From Glutamicibacter arilaitensis Re117 (GTDB lineage Bacteria; Actinomycetota; Actinomycetes; Actinomycetales; Micrococcaceae), in NCBI RefSeq assembly GCF_000197735.1, contig NC_014550.1:1240001-1304000 (forward strand): 64,000 nt of DNA, read 5' to 3'. Positions 61,019-64,000 of this stretch are shown piece by piece. The first letter of the stretch is position 1, and each line of letters starts with the position of its first letter. The notes under the pieces were generated by a model that was not told the DNA's origin, searched no databases, and saw nothing but the letters and a program-made list of their open reading frames with translations. The translations under genes and the position numbers were made by a program.

Positions 61019-61938
61019 GCGACCAGTTCGAAACCCCGCTCAAACGCTACTTGCAGCACCTGGCCATTGAGCGCGGTCTGGCCGAGAACACCCTCGCCTC
61101 CTACCGCAGGGACCTGCTTCGCTATGTTGATACGATGCAGGCTGCCGGTGTTGAACAGCCGCAGAAGATTACCGAGCTGGCGATCAGCGGCTACCTGCAG
61201 GATCTTTCGCGCGGGAATGAGAAGCACAAGGCCCTGAGCGCCCGCTCGGTGGCTCGGCATTCGGTGGCGATCCGCCAGCTGCACAAGTACTGGGAGCTGG
61301 AAGGAATCTGCGTACCCAATCCCGCCCGCGAGATCCAGCCTCCCGCTATTGGCCAATCGCTGCCCAAAGCGATTTCCATTGACCAAGTCACCTCAATCCT
61401 TGAATCGGTGAGCATTGAAACCCCGGCCGGGTTGCGTGATCGGGCGATTCTGGAATTTTTGTACTCCACCGGTGCGCGCATATCCGAAGTAGTGGATCTG
61501 GACGTAGATGACCTGCACTTTGCCCAGGACGCTGTGGTGCGGCTCTTCGGCAAGGGATCCAAGGAACGCGTGGTTCCAGTTGGCGGGTATGCCCAACGTG
61601 CGGTGAGCGATTACCTGGTGCGTGCGCGCCCCTCACTGGCGGCCAAGGGCAAAGGCACACCCGCCTTGTTCCTCAATCAGCGCGGGGGCAGGCTGTCCCG
61701 GCAATCGGTGTGGCTGCTGCTTTCCAAGGCCGCTGAACGGGCAGGGATCACCACCGAAGTTTCCCCACACACGCTTCGCCATTCGTTCGCCACGCATTTG
61801 CTTGAAGGCGGTGCCGATGTGCGAGTCGTGCAGGAATTGCTGGGGCACGCTTCGGTCACCACCACGCAGATTTACACCAAGGTCACCGTAGATTCGCTGC
61901 GTGAGGCCTACCAATTGGCGCACCCGAGGGTGAATTAG
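61015..61938 (+). CDS. xerD: Tyrosine recombinase XerD
   Basis: A 307-aa site-specific recombinase that resolves chromosome dimers with XerC. The N-terminal SAM-like domain covers about 1-95; the catalytic domain has R in YSTGARISEVVDLDVDD, H-x-x-R in PHTLRHSFATHLLEGGADV, H in QELLGHASVTTTQIYTKV and Tyr in the same segment. The start overlaps the Nudix stop (ATGA). Confidence 0.95.
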   Translation: MSDQFETPLKRYLQHLAIERGLAENTLASYRRDLLRYVDTMQAAGVEQPQKITELAISGYLQDLSRGNEKHKALSARSVARHSVAIRQLHKYWELEGICVPNPAREIQPPAIGQSLPKAISIDQVTSILESVSIETPAGLRDRAILEFLYSTGARISEVVDLDVDDLHFAQDAVVRLFGKGSKERVVPVGGYAQRAVSDYLVRARPSLAAKGKGTPALFLNQRGGRLSRQSVWLLLSKAAERAGITTEVSPHTLRHSFATHLLEGGADVRVVQELLGHASVTTTQIYTKVTVDSLREAYQLAHPRVN

Positions 61939-61940
61939 CC

Positions 61941-62441
61941 ATGGCTAGCAACTTACATGGTGCCAAGCAGATCGCCCTGGTGGCGTTGGTGCAGCACCGT
62001 GAAGGAGATGTGCAGATCCTGCTGGGACGCAAGCGTCGCGGGTTCGGCCAAGGCAATATCGTGCTGCCCGGAGGCAAGATAGAGCCAGGAGAAACCGCCA
62101 AGCAGGCAGCAATTCGGGAGTTCGCCGAAGAAACGGGTTTGCGGGTTGCCGCCGAGGATTTGGAACTAGCCGCGCAGATTAACTTCCGCTTTCCTGCCCA
62201 GCCAGCAGCTGATATGCAATGCACTGCCTTTATCGCGCGGAAGGCGACCGGCCAGCTGGAACTTACCGAGGAACTCGAACCGCTATGGGCCGACCCCGCA
62301 GCGCTGCCAGTCACGCAAATGTGGCAAGATTCCCCGTTGTGGTTGCCTCAGCTGGCGGCCGGAGAGAATTTCACGGTGGAAATTGTGCTGGCCGATGACA
62401 ACCAGTCCGTGCAACAGATCAGCTTCGAGTATTGGCAGTAG
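61941..62441 (+). CDS. NUDIX hydrolase, MTH1-like
   Basis: A 166-aa Nudix protein starting 2 nt after xerD. The box is PGGKIEPGETAKQAAIREFA then EETGL, all key residues present. LLGRKRRGFGQGNIVLPGGK is like 8-oxo-dGTPases of the MTH1/MutT type. Co-transcription with xerD is likely. Confidence 0.9.
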   Translation: MASNLHGAKQIALVALVQHREGDVQILLGRKRRGFGQGNIVLPGGKIEPGETAKQAAIREFAEETGLRVAAEDLELAAQINFRFPAQPAADMQCTAFIARKATGQLELTEELEPLWADPAALPVTQMWQDSPLWLPQLAAGENFTVEIVLADDNQSVQQISFEYWQ

Positions 62442-62455
62442 CCAACGCGGCGAGA

Positions 62456-62668
62456 TCAGTCTTGATCTGGCTCGAAAATCAACAGGTCGCCGGGCTGGCA
62501 ATCCAGTTCCCGGCACAGCGCTTCAAGGGTGCTGAAGCGTACGGCCTTGGCTCGTCCGTTCTTGAGCACAGCCAGGTTGGCTGGGGTGATGCCGATGCGT
62601 TCGGCCAATTCGCCGACGGCCATTTTGCGGCGTGCCAGCATGACATCAATATCCACGCGGATTCCCAC
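62456..62668 (-). CDS. Small HTH (Cro/CI-type) regulator
   Basis: A 70-aa helix-turn-helix protein of the YozG-like group: MLARRKMAVGELAERIGITP and NLAVLKNGRAKAVRFSTLEA form the HTH, with DCQPGDLLIFEPDQD at the end. Its GTG start overlaps the DUF2975 stop (TAGTG). The palindromes upstream of DUF2975 are plausible operators for it. Confidence 0.9.
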   Translation of the reverse strand: MGIRVDIDVMLARRKMAVGELAERIGITPANLAVLKNGRAKAVRFSTLEALCRELDCQPGDLLIFEPDQD

Positions 62669-63171
62669 TAGATGACCCCGTTGAGCTCGGTGCGCAGGTC
62701 AGCTGCTTGAGCTTCGGTATGCGATGCCTGGGCCAACAGCTGGCGAAGCACCCATACGATCAGTGAGATGCCTGCCAGCACGACGCCAAGTCCGCCCGCC
62801 AAGAGGACCACGCCGGGGGCTACCTCCGGGCCTGGAGCCATGATGGCGCCGAGGGCGAAAGTCATGATGCTGCCGAAACTGATGGCCGCGATGATGATGT
62901 TGACGAATTTATAAGACGCGGGGGAGAAAACTGTTCCGTGCTGGACACGGGCGGCCAATTTCCATACGCAGATACAGCAAACTTGAATGACCAGCAGGGC
63001 AAGTACTACGTACAGGACGGTACTGCGGTGCACATAGCTGACATCTGCTGTGTCAGCCGAAGAGGCCAAGTAGAGCCACCAAGCGGCTTGGCCCTGAATA
63101 GCAAGGGCGCCGATGAAGACCAGAGCGAGAACAACGCGTAGCAGGATCGTGCTGGATTTTCCCATGACCAT
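62668..63171 (-). CDS. DUF2975 membrane protein
   Basis: A 167-aa protein with four TM helices (about 8-30, 50-75, 92-115, 122-150; VVLALVFIGALAIQ, VLYVVLALLVIQVCCICVWK, FVNIIIAAISFGSIMTFALG, GVVLLAGGLGVVLAGISLIV). DUF2975 genes are commonly paired with a small HTH gene, as here. The function is unknown. ATG 63171 or 63165 starts the protein; the frame upstream crosses the operator-like palindromes. Confidence 0.85.
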   Translation of the reverse strand: MVMGKSSTILLRVVLALVFIGALAIQGQAAWWLYLASSADTADVSYVHRSTVLYVVLALLVIQVCCICVWKLAARVQHGTVFSPASYKFVNIIIAAISFGSIMTFALGAIMAPGPEVAPGVVLLAGGLGVVLAGISLIVWVLRQLLAQASHTEAQAADLRTELNGVI

Positions 63172-63188
63172 GCTTCTTTCTCTCACGA

Positions 63189-63228
63189 TTTTCGATTTGC
63201 ATCTATCGAAAAACAATAGGTCCTATTG
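63189..63228 (-). promoter_or_regulatory. Paired palindromes upstream of DUF2975-HTH
   Basis: Two perfect inverted repeats adjoin: TTTTCGAT-N8-ATCGAAAA (63189-63212) and CAATAGG-T-CCTATTG (63214-63228). They lie 18-57 bp upstream of the DUF2975 start, where an autoregulator would bind. Confidence 0.65.
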
Positions 63229-63251
63229 ATGCCAAAAGCAAGGCTGGGAAA

Positions 63252-63291
63252 CAACAACGGGGCCAGGCCTGAAGGCCTGGCCCCGTTGTTG
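63252..63291. terminator. Terminator of the citrate synthase gene
   Basis: CAACAACGGGGCCAGGCC-TGAA-GGCCTGGCCCCGTTGTTG, a perfect 18-bp stem. On the minus strand TTTCCC follows. Confidence 0.9.
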
Positions 63292-63299
63292 TGGCGCGC

Positions 63300-64000
63300 T
63301 TAGAGCGAGCGTTGCTCGACCCCGTTGTATGCCGAGAGCGGGCGGATCAGTGCATTTGCCGCGCGCTGCTCGAAGATGTGGCTGGTCCAACCAGTGATGC
63401 GTGCCGCGATGAAGATCGGGGTGAACATCTCGGTGTCGAAGCCCATCAGGTGATAGGTCGGGCCAGCTGGGTAGTCGAGGTTCGGCTTGATGGCCTTGGC
63501 CTCGTCCATGGCTGCTTCCAGGCCATCGTAGAGGCCCAGCATTTCATGGCGGCCGTAGTGCTCGATCATGCGGTCTAATGCGGCCTTCATGGTCGGCACG
63601 CGGGAATCGCCGTGCTTGTAGACGCGGTGGCCGAAGCCCATGACCTTCTTCTTGGCAGCCAGTGCGTCTTCCATCCACGACTTGGCACGCTTGGCAGCAT
63701 CCTCGCGGGATTCTTCCTTATCGATGCCGATCTCGTTGAAGGTGTGCATGACCGCTTCGTTGGCGCCGCCGTGCAGTGGGCCCTTCAATGCGCCGATGGC
63801 ACCGGTGACCGCCGAATGCAGATCCGAGAGGGTCGAGGTGATCACGCGTGCGGTGAAGGTCGAGGCGTTGAAGGAGTGCTCTGCGTACAGGACCATCGAG
63901 ACGCGGAAGGCATCGACTACTTCTGGGGCTGCTTCTTCGCCAAAGGTCATCCACAGGAAGTTGGCCGAGTAATCCAAGTCCTCGCGCGGGGCAACTGGCT
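63300..64000 (-). CDS. Citrate synthase/2-methylcitrate synthase, C-terminal part
   Basis: The gene runs off the right edge; about 233 C-terminal residues are present. The citrate synthase signature GFGHRVYKHGDSRVPTMK has the catalytic His and substrate Arg, and GPLHGGANEAVMHTFNEIGI, with the other His, precedes it. DTEMFTPIFIAARITGWTSH resembles bifunctional 2-methylcitrate synthases of Gram-positive bacteria (PrpC), but the fragment does not decide between PrpC and GltA. Confidence 0.9.
   Translation of the reverse strand, partial: PVAPREDLDYSANFLWMTFGEEAAPEVVDAFRVSMVLYAEHSFNASTFTARVITSTLSDLHSAVTGAIGALKGPLHGGANEAVMHTFNEIGIDKEESREDAAKRAKSWMEDALAAKKKVMGFGHRVYKHGDSRVPTMKAALDRMIEHYGRHEMLGLYDGLEAAMDEAKAIKPNLDYPAGPTYHLMGFDTEMFTPIFIAARITGWTSHIFEQRAANALIRPLSAYNGVEQRSL

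Overview
The window is a 64-kb stretch of a high-GC actinobacterial chromosome. The 16S rRNA sequence, frequent GTG/TTG starts, several genes whose -10 hexamer lies 6-8 nt before the start codon (leaderless transcripts), and families such as PriA-type HisA, DUF1844, DUF5129, LppM and mycothiol-dependent maleylpyruvate isomerase all fit the Micrococcaceae (Arthrobacter/Glutamicibacter-like). This placement was made by eye; no database was searched.

Most of the window follows a gene order that is conserved across Actinobacteria and familiar from Mycobacterium tuberculosis: hisC(partial)-hisB-hisH-hisA; infC-rpmI-rplT-trmH; pheS-pheT; argC-J-B-D-F-R and argH; tyrS; then TPR protein-HAD phosphatase-57-aa ORF-tlyA-nadK-recN-pyrG-nudix-xerD. 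Accessory genes sit at the joints of this backbone. (1) After hisA: an SseB-like protein, an MFS transporter and an acetyltransferase. (2) Between pheT and argC (about 14.1-27.3 kb): acetyltransferases, a phosphoribosyltransferase, a DUF5129/TPM-like membrane protein with a phosphopantetheinyl transferase, PPK2, an M1 peptidase, a 1311-aa membrane-bound Pls/PosA-type single-module peptide synthetase, an amidohydrolase and a quinone oxidoreductase. (3) Between argR and argH: a DUF222-HNH protein and a macro-domain protein; argG is not in the window. (4) Between argH and tyrS: a mycothiol-dependent isomerase-like protein, apt and a HelD-type RNA-polymerase recycling ATPase. (5) Between tyrS and the TPR gene: a complete rRNA operon (16S-23S-5S, no tRNA genes) and an intact IS1249-like insertion sequence with 26-bp perfect ends and an 8-bp target duplication. 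The right edge holds an HTH/DUF2975 pair and the 3' part of a citrate/2-methylcitrate synthase gene.

The most notable system is the Pls-type synthetase operon. Its adenylation pocket, read by eye, is lysine-like; its carrier serine would need a phosphopantetheinyl transferase, and one lies 2.4 kb beyond the end of its operon on the opposite strand; an M1 aminopeptidase is tightly coupled downstream. I infer a membrane-bound maker of a cationic homo-oligopeptide. Other unusual items are a ribosomal protein L20 with an extra C-terminal domain, a TPR protein carrying 37 Arg/Gly/Asp-rich repeats, an almost adenine-free 16S-23S spacer, probable AUC start codons (infC and the PPTase), and paired palindromes upstream of the DUF2975/HTH operon.
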